This document shows positions 18,010-26,802 of a stretch of 64,000 nucleotides of DNA, in pieces. The stretch covers positions 1 to 64,000 of the forward strand of contig NZ_QXGK01000004.1 of NCBI RefSeq assembly GCF_003952945.1, given 5' to 3'. The stretch is from Bifidobacterium samirii. Lineage in GTDB: Bacteria; Actinomycetota; Actinomycetes; Actinomycetales; Bifidobacteriaceae. Made by a program: the position numbers and the translations under genes. The notes under the pieces were generated by a model that saw only the letters and a program-made list of their open reading frames with translations, was not told the origin of the DNA and made no database searches. Each line of letters begins with the position of its first letter. Positions within the stretch are counted from its first letter, which is position 1.

Positions 18010-19269
18010 TCAGTCGCAGCGGCGCAGCGCCGTCGTCACGCCGACGGCGCCCAGCGCGAACAGGGCGCCGACCGGACCGAGCCACATCAGGCCGGCCGAG
18101 TCGTTGACGAAGCCGCCGACGGCCGAGCCGACGGCGATGCCGATGTTGAACGACATCGAGTTGAGCGAGGCGGCCAGGTTCATCGAACCGGGATGCGAGC
18201 GCGCGGCCACGTCCATGTACAGCACCTGCGACGACGCGTTGAACAGGTACATGAACATGCCGAGCACGACGAGCAGCGGCACGCCGAACCACGGCAGCGG
18301 CCGCACGAGCGCCAGCGAGCACAGCAGCACCGCGTGCACGAGGAACACCGGGCGCAGACGGGCCAGCGGCTCCACTCCCCTGCCGTGCTCGGCGAGACCG
18401 CCGGCGTACAGGTTGCTCCACAGGCAGGCGGCGCCGTACACGACGAGTCCGACGCTCAGCCAGCATTCGGGGATGTGCACCTCGTCGCGCATGATCGGCG
18501 TCAGATACGTGTAGAACACGTAGCTGGAGGCCGCGCCGCACACGACGGCGAGCACGCCCAGCTGGATGCGCCGGTCGAGGAAGAGACGGAACTGGGAGAG
18601 GAAGCCGACCTTCACCGGATGGCTGTTGCGCGGCAGCACCAGGACCATCATCGCGATGAGCGCCACGGTGAGCGCGTCGATCAGATGGAACGTCCAGCGC
18701 CAGCCGAACGTGTCGGCCACCCACGTGCCGGCCGGCACGCCCACGACGGACGCGATCGAGAATCCGGAGAACACCCAGGCGATGAACTTGGTGCGGTGGC
18801 GTTCCGTCGTCACGTCGGGCGCGTACGTCATCGCGATGGCCACGAGCGTGCCGGAGACGAGCGCGATCATCACGCGGGCGACGACCAGCACCGGATAGTT
18901 CGGGGCGAACGCGCACAGCACGTTGCCGGCGAGGAACACGCCGACGAGCGTCAGATGCGTCGCGAAGCGCGGGAAGCGGCCTGAGATGGCCGAGCCGAGC
19001 GGCGTGACCGGCGCGTACACGAACGCGAACAGCGACACGAGGTTGCCGACCGTCACCTCCGACACGGACAGGCCGCGCGCGATGTCGGGCAGGATGCCCA
19101 CGACGATGAACTCGCTCATGCCCAGCATGAAGCTCAGCGCGACCAGCACGATCACCGGCGGCGTGAAGAACCGCTCCCTGCCGCCCGTCGCCGGCGCCGG
19201 CGTTGCCGATGCCGCCGTCTCCGGCTGCGTGCCCTTCGCGGCCTCCCCGGACGCGGATGTCCCGACCAT
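18010..19269 (-). CDS. MFS transporter, DHA1 (AraJ/drug efflux) family
   Basis: 419 residues with 12 predicted membrane helices after a 35-residue Ala/Thr/Pro-rich cytoplasmic tail. The first half has the MFS signature around loop 2-3 (VGNLVSLFAFVYAPVTPLGSAISGRFPR) and motif C-like glycines in helix 5 (GFSIASVVGVPAGTWVAD), typical of proton-driven sugar or drug exporters of the DHA1 group. The substrate cannot be told. An AGGGGAT ribosome site precedes the ATG at 19269. It converges with the gene at 17017-18000, ten bases apart, and shares no operon with glnA. Confidence 0.88.
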   Translation of the reverse strand: MVGTSASGEAAKGTQPETAASATPAPATGGRERFFTPPVIVLVALSFMLGMSEFIVVGILPDIARGLSVSEVTVGNLVSLFAFVYAPVTPLGSAISGRFPRFATHLTLVGVFLAGNVLCAFAPNYPVLVVARVMIALVSGTLVAIAMTYAPDVTTERHRTKFIAWVFSGFSIASVVGVPAGTWVADTFGWRWTFHLIDALTVALIAMMVLVLPRNSHPVKVGFLSQFRLFLDRRIQLGVLAVVCGAASSYVFYTYLTPIMRDEVHIPECWLSVGLVVYGAACLWSNLYAGGLAEHGRGVEPLARLRPVFLVHAVLLCSLALVRPLPWFGVPLLVVLGMFMYLFNASSQVLYMDVAARSHPGSMNLAASLNSMSFNIGIAVGSAVGGFVNDSAGLMWLGPVGALFALGAVGVTTALRRCD

Positions 19270-19416
19270 ATCCCCTGCCTCTCGTTAGCTTCCGTGCGGG
19301 TCGATCGTCCGGCCCGCCGACCGTGTGCCACGATAGCCCCACCCGCGCCCGGATGGTCCCGGACCCGCCGTCGCATGTCCGCAACGTGGAAGCGGGCAGC
19401 CGACGCCGCACATGCG

Positions 19417-19449
19417 ACGGCGGCCCTCCCCGTACGGGAAGGGCCGCCG
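19417..19449. terminator. Hairpin downstream of glutamine synthetase
   Basis: An imperfect GC-rich inverted repeat (ACGGCGGCCCTCCC pairing with GGGAAGGGCCGCCG) lies 43 bases after the stop of the minus-strand glutamine synthetase gene. No T tract follows. Confidence 0.5.
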
Positions 19450-19491
19450 CATCGTCATGCCGGCGTCGCCGGTCTCACGCCGTCGCCGGCG

Positions 19492-20829
19492 TCACAGCTT
19501 CGGCAGGTACTTCTTGAGCTCGAACGGCGTCACCTGGTGGCGGTAGTCCTCCCACTCCTGGCGCTTGTTGCGGATGAAGTACTCGAACGCGTGCTCGCCG
19601 AGCACCTCGGCCACGAAGTCGGACTTCTCCATGATCTTGAGCGCCTCGTCGAGCGATTCGGGCAGCGGCTGGATGCCCATCGCCTGACGTTCGGCGTCGG
19701 TCAGCTCCCACACGTCGTCGCTGGTCGGCTCGCCGAGCGTCATCTGCTTGTCGATGCCGTCGAGGCCGGCGGCCAGCAGCACCGAGTACGCCAGATACGG
19801 GTTGGCGACCGGGTCGAGGGCGCGGAACTCCATGCGCGCCGAGTTGCCCTTGCCGGGCTTGTACTGCGGGATGCGCAGCAGCGCGGAGCGGTTGTTGTGG
19901 CCCCAGCAGATGTAGCTGGGGGCCTCGTTGCCGCCCCACAGGCGCTTGTACGAGTTGACGTACTGGTCGGTGACCGCGCAGATCTCGGCGGCGTGGTGCA
20001 GGATGCCGGCGGCGAACTGGCGGGCCGTCAGCGACATGTTGAACTCCTGGCCGGCCTCGTAGAACGCGTTCGCATCGCCTTCGAACAGGCTCAGATGCGT
20101 GTGCATGCCGGAGCCCGGCGCGTCGGCGAGGGGCTTGGGCATGAAGCTGGCGTGGATGCCGCGCTCCAGCGAGATCTCCTTGACGACGGTGCGGAACGTC
20201 ATGATGTTGTCGGCCGTGGTGAGCGCGTCCGCGTAGCGCAGGTCGATCTCGTTCTGGCCGGGGCCGCCCTCGTGGTGCGAGTACTCCACCGAGATGCCCA
20301 TCTGCTCGAGCATGTTCACGGTGGCGCGGCGGAAGTCCATGCCTGGGCTGCGCGGCACGTGGTCGAAGTAGCCGCCCTCGTCGATCGGCACCGGCGGCTT
20401 CGACCAGTCGTCCTGCGGCTCGAACAGGTAGAACTCGATCTCGGGATGCACGTAGAACGTGAACCCCTTCTCCTTGGCCTTGGCGAGCGCCCGCTTGAGC
20501 ACGTGGCGCGGATCGCCCAGCGACGGCTCGCCTTCGGGGGTGAGGATGTCGCAGAACATGCGGGCGGTGCCCTGCGGGCCGCCGCGCCACGGGAGGATCT
20601 GGAACGTGGACGGGTCGGGCTGGACGATCATGTCGTCTTCGGTGACGCGCGTCATGCCTTCGATGGCGGAGCCGTCGAAGCCGAGGCCCTCCTCGAACGC
20701 GGCCTCCAGTTCGGCGGGCGCGATGGCCACGGACTTGAGGGTGCCCAGCACGTCGGTGAACCAGAGACGAATGAACCGCACGTCGCGTTCCTCGACCGTG
20801 CGCAGCGCAAACTCCTGCTGTTTATCCAT
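19492..20829 (-). CDS. glnA: Type I glutamine synthetase, GlnA2/GSI-alpha type
   Basis: 445 residues. It makes glutamine from glutamate, ammonia and ATP as a cytoplasmic dodecamer. Visible are the N-terminal beta-grasp latch GLGFDGSAIEG (48-58), the metal-binding HPEIEFYLF, GPGQNEIDLRY, HTHLS, and the C-terminal NPYLAYSVLLAAGLDGI. The length and the lack of the NLYDLP adenylylation motif near the C-terminus place it with the shorter GlnA2/GSI-alpha enzymes, which are not controlled by GlnE. It lies downstream of the his genes on the same strand, but a plus-strand gene separates them, so it has its own promoter. Confidence 0.94.
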   Translation of the reverse strand: MDKQQEFALRTVEERDVRFIRLWFTDVLGTLKSVAIAPAELEAAFEEGLGFDGSAIEGMTRVTEDDMIVQPDPSTFQILPWRGGPQGTARMFCDILTPEGEPSLGDPRHVLKRALAKAKEKGFTFYVHPEIEFYLFEPQDDWSKPPVPIDEGGYFDHVPRSPGMDFRRATVNMLEQMGISVEYSHHEGGPGQNEIDLRYADALTTADNIMTFRTVVKEISLERGIHASFMPKPLADAPGSGMHTHLSLFEGDANAFYEAGQEFNMSLTARQFAAGILHHAAEICAVTDQYVNSYKRLWGGNEAPSYICWGHNNRSALLRIPQYKPGKGNSARMEFRALDPVANPYLAYSVLLAAGLDGIDKQMTLGEPTSDDVWELTDAERQAMGIQPLPESLDEALKIMEKSDFVAEVLGEHAFEYFIRNKRQEWEDYRHQVTPFELKKYLPKL

Positions 20830-20853
20830 AACCGCCTATCGTGTCATCCGCGT

Positions 20854-20871
20854 GTTACGAACGTCGTTAAC
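20854..20871. promoter_or_regulatory. Near-palindrome in the glnA/DUF2252 divergent promoter
   Basis: GTTACGAACGTCGTTAAC, an almost symmetrical 18-mer between the two divergent start codons, 25 bases from glnA. It may bind a nitrogen regulator; the match to any named box is weak. Confidence 0.3.
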
Positions 20872-20923
20872 AATCCGGCCGCGCCGCCGCAGACGCGGCC
20901 GGTCGCGCGGTAAGGTGGTGCGC

Positions 20924-22378
20924 GTGAGTGTAGAGAGCAACATCCTGCGGTCGGCCGACGCGGACCGTCCGATCATCGACATGACGTCATGGCATCAGGC
21001 CGCCACCCCGGCCGAGCGCGAGCAGGCCGGTCTGGACCGGCGTTTCCGGGTGCCGTTGGAGAGCCACGCGCTGTGGCAGGTGCGCGAGGGGCGGCGCGAC
21101 GTAATCGGACTGCTCGAGGAGCAGTCGCGCAGCCGCGTGCCCGATCTGGTCCCGCTGCGCTACCGGCGCATGAGCGCGTCCGCGTTCACGTTCTACCGCG
21201 GTACGGCGCTCATCATGGCGAACGATCTGGCGCGCACGCCGGTCACGGGCATTCCGGTGCAGGCGGTGGGCGACGCGCATATCGGCAATTTCGGCATGTT
21301 CCGCTCCCCCACGCAGCGGCTCGTGTTCGACATCAACGACTTCGACGAGACCACGACCGGACCGTGGGAGTGGGACATCAAGCGGCTGGCCGTGTCGGTC
21401 GAGATCTGCGGGCGCGCGAACGGCATCCGCAAGCTGGAGCGGCGGGCGGCGGTCAAGCGCTGCGTGCATTCGTACCGCGACCATCTGCAGCAGTTCGCGA
21501 CGATGGACTATCTGGACGTCTGGTACGACCATATCGACGTGGAGGCGGCGCTCGACCATTACGAGCGCACGGTGGGCGGCAAGCGCAACCGCACGCTGCG
21601 CGACGCGGCGGCCAAGGCGTCGGTCAAGGATTCCGACCGCGCGGCGGCCAAGCTCACGTACCGTGACGGCGACCGGCTGCGCTTCCGGTCGAAGCCGCCG
21701 GAGCTGACGCCGATCAACGAGCTGCACGACTACGCCGATCTGGAGGCGCTGCAGGGCCGTCTGGAGACGCTGTTCGACAGCTACCGTCATTCGCTGTACG
21801 AGGACCGTCGTCACGTGCTGGGCCATTACACGTACCATGACACGGCGCGCAAGGTGGTGGGCGTCGGTTCGGTGGGCACGCGCGCGTGGGTGTCGGTGCT
21901 CACCGGCCGCGACATCGACGACCCGCTGATGCTGCAGATGAAGGAGGCGAACGAGTCGGTGCTCGAACGCTTCGTGGGCCGCTCGCAGTACGCGACGCAC
22001 GGCGAGCGCGTGGTGCAGGGCCAGAAGCTGATCCAGTCGACCGCCGACGTGCTGCTCGGATGGGCGAGCTTCATGGCCGAGGACGGCCACAAGCGCGACT
22101 ACTACGTGCGTCAGTTCTGGAACGGCAAGGGGTCGATCGACATCGACCATCTCAACGATCTGGCCCTGTCCGATCTGGGCCGCATGTGCGCGCGCTGCCT
22201 CGCCCATGCGCATGCGCGTACCGGCGACCGCGTCGCGATCGCGGCGTACGTGGGCGAGGACGAGGCCTTCGATGAGTCGATCGCGTCGTTCGCGAGCGCC
22301 TACGCCGATCAGAACGACGCCGACTACGCGCTGTTCATGCGGCTCATCGAGTCCGGCGAGCTGCCCTGCGCCGAGTAG
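20924..22378 (+). CDS. DUF2252 family protein
   Basis: 484 residues from GTG at 20924, preceded by AAGGTGG. DUF2252 proteins have an atypical kinase-like fold. Here the core is clear: FYRGTALIMANDL, GDAHIGNFG (a H-x-G-N element like the catalytic loop of aminoglycoside phosphotransferases), FDINDFDET (metal-binding Asp) and GPWEWDIKRLAVS. The C-terminal part carries RDYYVRQFWNGKGS. The biochemical role is unknown; phosphotransfer onto a small molecule is plausible. It is divergent from glnA and ends with its own hairpin. Confidence 0.88.
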   Translation: MSVESNILRSADADRPIIDMTSWHQAATPAEREQAGLDRRFRVPLESHALWQVREGRRDVIGLLEEQSRSRVPDLVPLRYRRMSASAFTFYRGTALIMANDLARTPVTGIPVQAVGDAHIGNFGMFRSPTQRLVFDINDFDETTTGPWEWDIKRLAVSVEICGRANGIRKLERRAAVKRCVHSYRDHLQQFATMDYLDVWYDHIDVEAALDHYERTVGGKRNRTLRDAAAKASVKDSDRAAAKLTYRDGDRLRFRSKPPELTPINELHDYADLEALQGRLETLFDSYRHSLYEDRRHVLGHYTYHDTARKVVGVGSVGTRAWVSVLTGRDIDDPLMLQMKEANESVLERFVGRSQYATHGERVVQGQKLIQSTADVLLGWASFMAEDGHKRDYYVRQFWNGKGSIDIDHLNDLALSDLGRMCARCLAHAHARTGDRVAIAAYVGEDEAFDESIASFASAYADQNDADYALFMRLIESGELPCAE

Positions 22379-22420
22379 CCGGGCGCCCGTTCCGGCGTCT
22401 CTTCCCCGGAGCATGGAAAA

Positions 22421-22446
22421 CGGCACCATGCGCTGGCATGGTGCCG
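22421..22446. terminator. Hairpin between DUF2252 gene and priA
   Basis: CGGCACCATGC (22421-22431) pairs perfectly with GCATGGTGCCG (22436-22446), a stem of 11 bp between convergent genes. It can serve either strand; the A run upstream gives the T tract for the priA side. Confidence 0.7.
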
Positions 22447-22494
22447 GAATGCCGGGGTCGGACGTATCGCCCGGCAGCGTGCTCCCGGATGGGA

Positions 22495-23220
22495 TCAGCG
22501 GGCGACCTCGAGCGCCTCTTCGAGGGTGAAGGCGCGCGCGTAGAGGGACTTGCCGAGGATGGCGGAGTCGACGCCGATGGATTCGAGCTCGCGGATGGCG
22601 CGCAGGTCGTCGAGTCGGGCGATGCCGCCGGATGCGGTGACCTTCGCGTCGGTGCGTTCGGCGACCTCGCGCAGCAGGTCGAGGTTCGGGCCGGACATCA
22701 TGCCGTCGCGCGACACGTCGGTGACGACGTAGCGCGAGCAGCCGACCGAGTCGAGGAAGGCCATCGTCTCGAACAGGTCGCCGCCCTCCTTGACCCAGCC
22801 GCGGGCGGCGAGCGTGTGGCCGCGCACGTCGAGGCCGACGGCGACGCGGTCGCCGTGGCGGCGGATCACGTCGGCGGTCCAGTCGGGGTTCTCGAGAGCG
22901 GCGGTGCCGATGTTGACGCGCGCCGCGCCGGCCTCGAGCGCCGCTTCGAGGGAGGCGTCGTCGCGCACGCCGCCGCTCATCTCGATGTTGACCCGGTCGC
23001 CCAGCTCGTGCACGATCTCGCGCAGCTGGGCGCGGTTGTCGCCGGTGCCGAACGCGGCGTCGAGGTCGACGAGGTGGATCCACTGCGCGCCGGCCTCGAC
23101 CCAGGTGCGGGCGGCGTCGAGCGGCGAGCCGTAGTCGGTTTCGGATCCGGATTCGCCTTGGCGCAGGCGCACGGCCTTGCCGTCGCGCACGTCGACTGCG
23201 GGAAGGAGCGTCAGGGACAT
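22495..23220 (-). CDS. priA: Phosphoribosyl isomerase A (HisA/TrpF-type)
   Basis: 241 residues, a complete (beta/alpha)8 barrel. It isomerises ProFAR in histidine synthesis; actinobacterial PriA may also do the TrpF step of tryptophan synthesis. Catalytic acids are Asp9 ([10 protein letters not shown]) and the Asp of [13 protein letters not shown]; the phosphate sites are GGVRDD and [10 protein letters not shown]. The strict active-site arginine/loop features that separate dual-function PriA from HisA cannot be judged by eye. It is the last gene of the histidine operon, after hisH, with an AAAGGT ribosome site. Confidence 0.93.
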   Translation of the reverse strand: MSLTLLPAVDVRDGKAVRLRQGESGSETDYGSPLDAARTWVEAGAQWIHLVDLDAAFGTGDNRAQLREIVHELGDRVNIEMSGGVRDDASLEAALEAGAARVNIGTAALENPDWTADVIRRHGDRVAVGLDVRGHTLAARGWVKEGGDLFETMAFLDSVGCSRYVVTDVSRDGMMSGPNLDLLREVAERTDAKVTASGGIARLDDLRAIRELESIGVDSAILGKSLYARAFTLEEALEVAR

Positions 23221-23310
23221 GATGGGACCTTTCGTTGGGCATCGGCGGGGGCCGATGGTCGTGTGGCGGCGTCCGCCGGTGCGACGGCCGTCGATGTGGG
23301 GTTCGGGGGA

Positions 23311-23958
23311 TCAGAACGTGTCGACCCAGTTGCGCAGCAGCCGTGCGCCGGCTTCGGCGGACTTCTCCGGGTGGAACTGGGTGGCGTACAGGGGGCCGCG
23401 CTCGTAGGCGGCGACGAAGCGGGTGCGGCCGTAGTCGCACCAGGTGACGCGTTCGGGCGCGTCGCCGAAGTCGATCCCGTAGTCGGACAGGTCGGCGGGC
23501 GCCACCTGCGTGGCGGCGTACGAGTGGACGAAGTAGAAGCGTTCGTCGGCGACGCCGTCAAGCAGGACCGAATCGGCGGGCGCGTCGACGGTGTCCCATC
23601 CCATGTGGGGCACGACGTCGGCGTCGAGCAGGTCGACGCTGCCGCCGATGAATCCCAGTCCGGGCGTGTCCTGCCCGTGTTCGCGGCCCAGCGAGAACAT
23701 GATCTGCTCGCCCACGCACACACCGAGCACCGGGCGTCCGGCGCGCAGACGGTCGGCGATCACGCGGTCGCCGCGCACGCTGCCGAGTCCGGCCATGCAC
23801 GCGCCGAACGCGCCGACGCCGGGGACGACCAGCCCGTCGGCGTCCATCGCCTGCAGATAGTCGGACGTGAGCGTCACGTCCAGGCCGAGGTTCGCCAGCG
23901 CGCGCACCATCGAGCGCACGTTGCCGAAGCCGTAGTCGAACACCACCACGGAGGTCAT
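23311..23958 (-). CDS. hisH: Imidazole glycerol phosphate synthase, glutaminase subunit
   Basis: 215 residues. A class I glutamine amidotransferase giving ammonia to HisF, which is not in this window. The oxyanion GVGAFG (about 51-56), the nucleophile Cys in VLGVCVGEQIMF (instead of the more common GICLGMQ) and the C-terminal HPEKSAEAG with catalytic His-x-Glu are present. It is in the his operon between the conserved orphan gene and priA, with a GAAAGGAACGG ribosome site before the ATG at 23958. Confidence 0.95.
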   Translation of the reverse strand: MTSVVVFDYGFGNVRSMVRALANLGLDVTLTSDYLQAMDADGLVVPGVGAFGACMAGLGSVRGDRVIADRLRAGRPVLGVCVGEQIMFSLGREHGQDTPGLGFIGGSVDLLDADVVPHMGWDTVDAPADSVLLDGVADERFYFVHSYAATQVAPADLSDYGIDFGDAPERVTWCDYGRTRFVAAYERGPLYATQFHPEKSAEAGARLLRNWVDTF

Positions 23959-24069
23959 CTTCCCGTTCCTTTCCCGGCCGTCGGGGCGGATGCGCGGCGT
24001 TGCCGGCGCGTCCGCCCCGACGGCGTTCGTCTGTCTTCTGTTCCCCGCCGGTCCCGCGCCGGCGGCCGG

Positions 24070-24801
24070 CTATTCGATGCGGCCGGCCCCGCCGCGTCCG
24101 AAGCGCGTGTGCTCGGCGAGCACCTGCATCGCCTGCTCGCGGTCGAGGCTCGACGACGACACCGTCTCGACGCCCTGCGCCGTGACGTCGGCGACCTTGG
24201 CGATGCCGAGCAGCAGGTCCTCGACGAACGGCGGCGTCGTGCTGAACAGCACGGGCGGCACGAACGTCTGGCCGGCCTCGCCCTGCAGGTAGAGGGTCGC
24301 GTCGAGCCGGTCGGCGCGGTTGACGGCGAGCACGACCGTCATGCCGGACACGACGGTCGTGATGTCGCGGGCGGCGGCCTCCGGGCCGTCGCCGTCGAGG
24401 TTGCGCAGCACGGCGACCGCGCCGGACTGCGAGGCGAGGCAGTCGGCGGAGATGTCGGACAGCTGGCAGAACGCGGCGAGCAGGCGCGCGGAGGCGATGC
24501 GGGTGATGAGCACCGCGGCCTTGGCCTTGTCGCCGAGCAGTCCGGCCAGTTCGTCGTCGAATCCGGCGGCGAACGATTCGCCCGCATCCGGTTCGACGAT
24601 GCCGGCGAGGTCGTCGTCAGCGCCGCCGGACGCACCGTCGGCGGGCATGCCGCCGGTCTGCGATGCCGGCGTCGCGTCGGCCGCGGGTTCGGTCGGCGCA
24701 TCGTCGAGTCCGCCGGCGAGCAGCGCGTCGAAGTCGGCGTCGCTGAAGTGCAGGTCGTCGTCGTTCATGCCGTCCATCGCGTTGTCGTCGGAGCCGGCCA
24801 T
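24070..24801 (-). CDS. Conserved orphan gene of the bifidobacterial his operon
   Basis: 243 residues of no named family. The first 95 residues are acidic and Ala/Asp/Gly-rich and probably disordered. The remaining part is a compact alpha/beta domain (KAAVLITRIASARLLAAFCQLSDIS..., TTVVSGMTVVLAVNRADRLDATLYLQGE). There is no signal peptide or membrane segment. Its ATG overlaps the hisB stop by one base (TGATG), so it is translationally coupled to hisB. Its place between hisB and hisH suggests a regulatory or accessory role in histidine synthesis; nothing in the sequence names the activity. Confidence 0.75.
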   Translation of the reverse strand: MAGSDDNAMDGMNDDDLHFSDADFDALLAGGLDDAPTEPAADATPASQTGGMPADGASGGADDDLAGIVEPDAGESFAAGFDDELAGLLGDKAKAAVLITRIASARLLAAFCQLSDISADCLASQSGAVAVLRNLDGDGPEAAARDITTVVSGMTVVLAVNRADRLDATLYLQGEAGQTFVPPVLFSTTPPFVEDLLLGIAKVADVTAQGVETVSSSSLDREQAMQVLAEHTRFGRGGAGRIE

Positions 24802-25403
24802 CACAGCGCCCCCTTCGTGCTGGGGATCAGTCCTTCGATGCGCGGGTCGGGTTCGATGGCGAAGCGCAGCGCGCGGGCGAGCGCCTTGAATTCGGCTTCG
24901 GCGATGTGGTGCGGGTCGCGGCCGGCGAGCACGTCGAGGTGCAGGCAGATGCCGGCGTGCAGGGCGATCGACTCCATGACGTGGCGCACGAGCGAACCGG
25001 TGAAGTGGCCGCCCATCATGCAGTATTCGTAGCCTTCGGGTTCGCCGGTGCACACCACGTAGGGGCGGCCGGAGATGTCGACGACGGCCTTGGCGAGCGC
25101 CTCGTCGAGCGGTACGGTGGCGTCGGCGAAGCGGCGGATGCCGCGCTTGTCGCCCAGCGCCTGGCGCAGGGCCTCGCCGAACACGATGGCGGTGTCCTCG
25201 ACGGTGTGGTGCACGTCGATGTCGGTGTCGCCCCACGCCTTGATCTTCAGGTCGATGAGCGAGTGCTTGCCGAGCGCGGTCATCATGTGGTTGAAGAACG
25301 GCACGGACGTGTCGATGTCGGTGGTGCCGGTGCCGTCCAGGTCGAGTTCGAGTTCGATGTGCGATTCGCTGGTTTCGCGCACGATGCGCGCGGTGCGTGC
25401 CAT
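24801..25403 (-). CDS. hisB: Imidazoleglycerol-phosphate dehydratase
   Basis: 200 residues, the usual length for the single-domain HisB. It dehydrates IGP to imidazole acetol phosphate using two manganese ions per site. The two metal-binding HH-E motifs are visible as [14 protein letters not shown] and [15 protein letters not shown], with FFNHMMTAL and GRPYVV. A 24-mer assembly is expected. Its stop is coupled to the start of the next gene. The gene lies 137 bases after hisC. Confidence 0.96.
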   Translation of the reverse strand: MARTARIVRETSESHIELELDLDGTGTTDIDTSVPFFNHMMTALGKHSLIDLKIKAWGDTDIDVHHTVEDTAIVFGEALRQALGDKRGIRRFADATVPLDEALAKAVVDISGRPYVVCTGEPEGYEYCMMGGHFTGSLVRHVMESIALHAGICLHLDVLAGRDPHHIAEAEFKALARALRFAIEPDPRIEGLIPSTKGAL

Positions 25404-25540
25404 GCTGGTCTGCTCCTTTGTTCGTGTCCCGATGTCGGGTTCACCTTGCCATCGTAGTCGGGTGCGAGGGGTGCGTCCGTCCGCCGCGCGGCGGATGCCG
25501 GCGCGGTCGGACGGATATGCCGCCGGGTTTCGGGGCGGCG

Positions 25541-26713
25541 TCAGCGTGCTTCGACGTCGCGCAGGGTCTCGACGAGCGCGTCGCGGAAATGGGCCATCTC
25601 CTCGTCGGTGCCCATGCATACACGCATCCAGCCGGCGGGGCCGACGGTGCGGATGAGCACGCCGCGCGCGAGCAGGCCGTCGAAGATCGCGTCGCGGTCG
25701 TCGAAGCGGCCGCCGAACAGCAGGAAGTTGGAGCCGGATTCGGCGACCTGCAGCGGCTCGCCCTGGTAGGTCTGGGTCTTCAGCCATGCGGCGGTGTCCT
25801 CGCGCACCTGCCGCAGGTGGTCGACGCGCGCCAGCTGTTCGTCGGTGTGCTCGAACGCGGCGAGGGCGGCGGCCTGCGTGACGGCGGACAGGTGGTAGGG
25901 CATGCGCACGATGCGCATGCAGTCGATGATGCCCTTGGATGCGGCGAGGTAGCCGACGCGTGCGCCGGCGAACGCGAACGCCTTGCTCATCGTGCGGCTG
26001 ACGGCGAGGTTGGGGTGGCGTTCGATGAGTTCGACCGCGCTGGGCGTGCCGGGCGTGCGGAATTCGACGTACGCCTCGTCGATGACGACGATCGGGCGCA
26101 CGCCGTCGGCCGCGCCGGCGACCTGGATGTCGCGGCATGCGTCGAGCACGCGTTCGACGTCCTCCAGCGGCAGCGGCGTGCCGGTGGGGTTGTTGGGGCT
26201 GGTGATCAGCACCATGCTGGGGCGGATGTCGCCGATCGCCGCGACGAGCGCGTCGAGGTCGAGCGTGAAGTCGGGGTTGCGGTGGGCGAGCCGCCAGCCG
26301 GTGAACGTGTCGCGCGCGTATTCGGGGTACATCGAGTACGTGGGGTCGGCGCCCAGCGCGGTGCGGCCGGGGCCGCCGAACGCCTGGAACAGCTGGAGCA
26401 TGATCTCGTTGGATCCGTTGGCGCCCCACAGTTGGTCGACGTCGAGGCGCACGCCGGATTCGCGGGCGATGTAGTCGCTGAACGCCCGGCGCAGGGCGAT
26501 GTGCTCGCGGTCCGGGTAGCGGTTGAGCGTGGGCGCGATCTCGAGCACGCGGCGTGCGATGGCCTCGCACACGGCCGGGTCGGGCGCGTACGGGTTCTCG
26601 TTGACGTTGAGGCAGACGGGCACGTCGAGCTGGGGCGCGCCGTACGGCTCCTCGCCGATCAGGTCGTTGCGCAGCGGCAGGTATGCGGGAATCGTATTGG
26701 CTGTTGCACTCAT
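25541..26713 (-). CDS. hisC: Histidinol-phosphate aminotransferase
   Basis: 390 residues from the ATG at 26713 with an AGAAGAG site. A fold-type I PLP aminotransferase converting imidazole acetol phosphate to histidinol phosphate. Landmarks: NVNENPYAP near the N-terminus, [30 protein letters not shown] with the PLP-binding Asp, and [17 protein letters not shown], where the SK lysine forms the Schiff base. It lies between hisD and hisB. Confidence 0.95.
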   Translation of the reverse strand: MSATANTIPAYLPLRNDLIGEEPYGAPQLDVPVCLNVNENPYAPDPAVCEAIARRVLEIAPTLNRYPDREHIALRRAFSDYIARESGVRLDVDQLWGANGSNEIMLQLFQAFGGPGRTALGADPTYSMYPEYARDTFTGWRLAHRNPDFTLDLDALVAAIGDIRPSMVLITSPNNPTGTPLPLEDVERVLDACRDIQVAGAADGVRPIVVIDEAYVEFRTPGTPSAVELIERHPNLAVSRTMSKAFAFAGARVGYLAASKGIIDCMRIVRMPYHLSAVTQAAALAAFEHTDEQLARVDHLRQVREDTAAWLKTQTYQGEPLQVAESGSNFLLFGGRFDDRDAIFDGLLARGVLIRTVGPAGWMRVCMGTDEEMAHFRDALVETLRDVEAR

Positions 26714-26802
26714 GTTCTCTTCTGGTTCTCCCCTATCGCGATGCCGTGCGCCGGCTCGTTGCCGGCGCACGGCCGCGGTCATAGTCTCTCCCGGCCGCGC
26801 GT

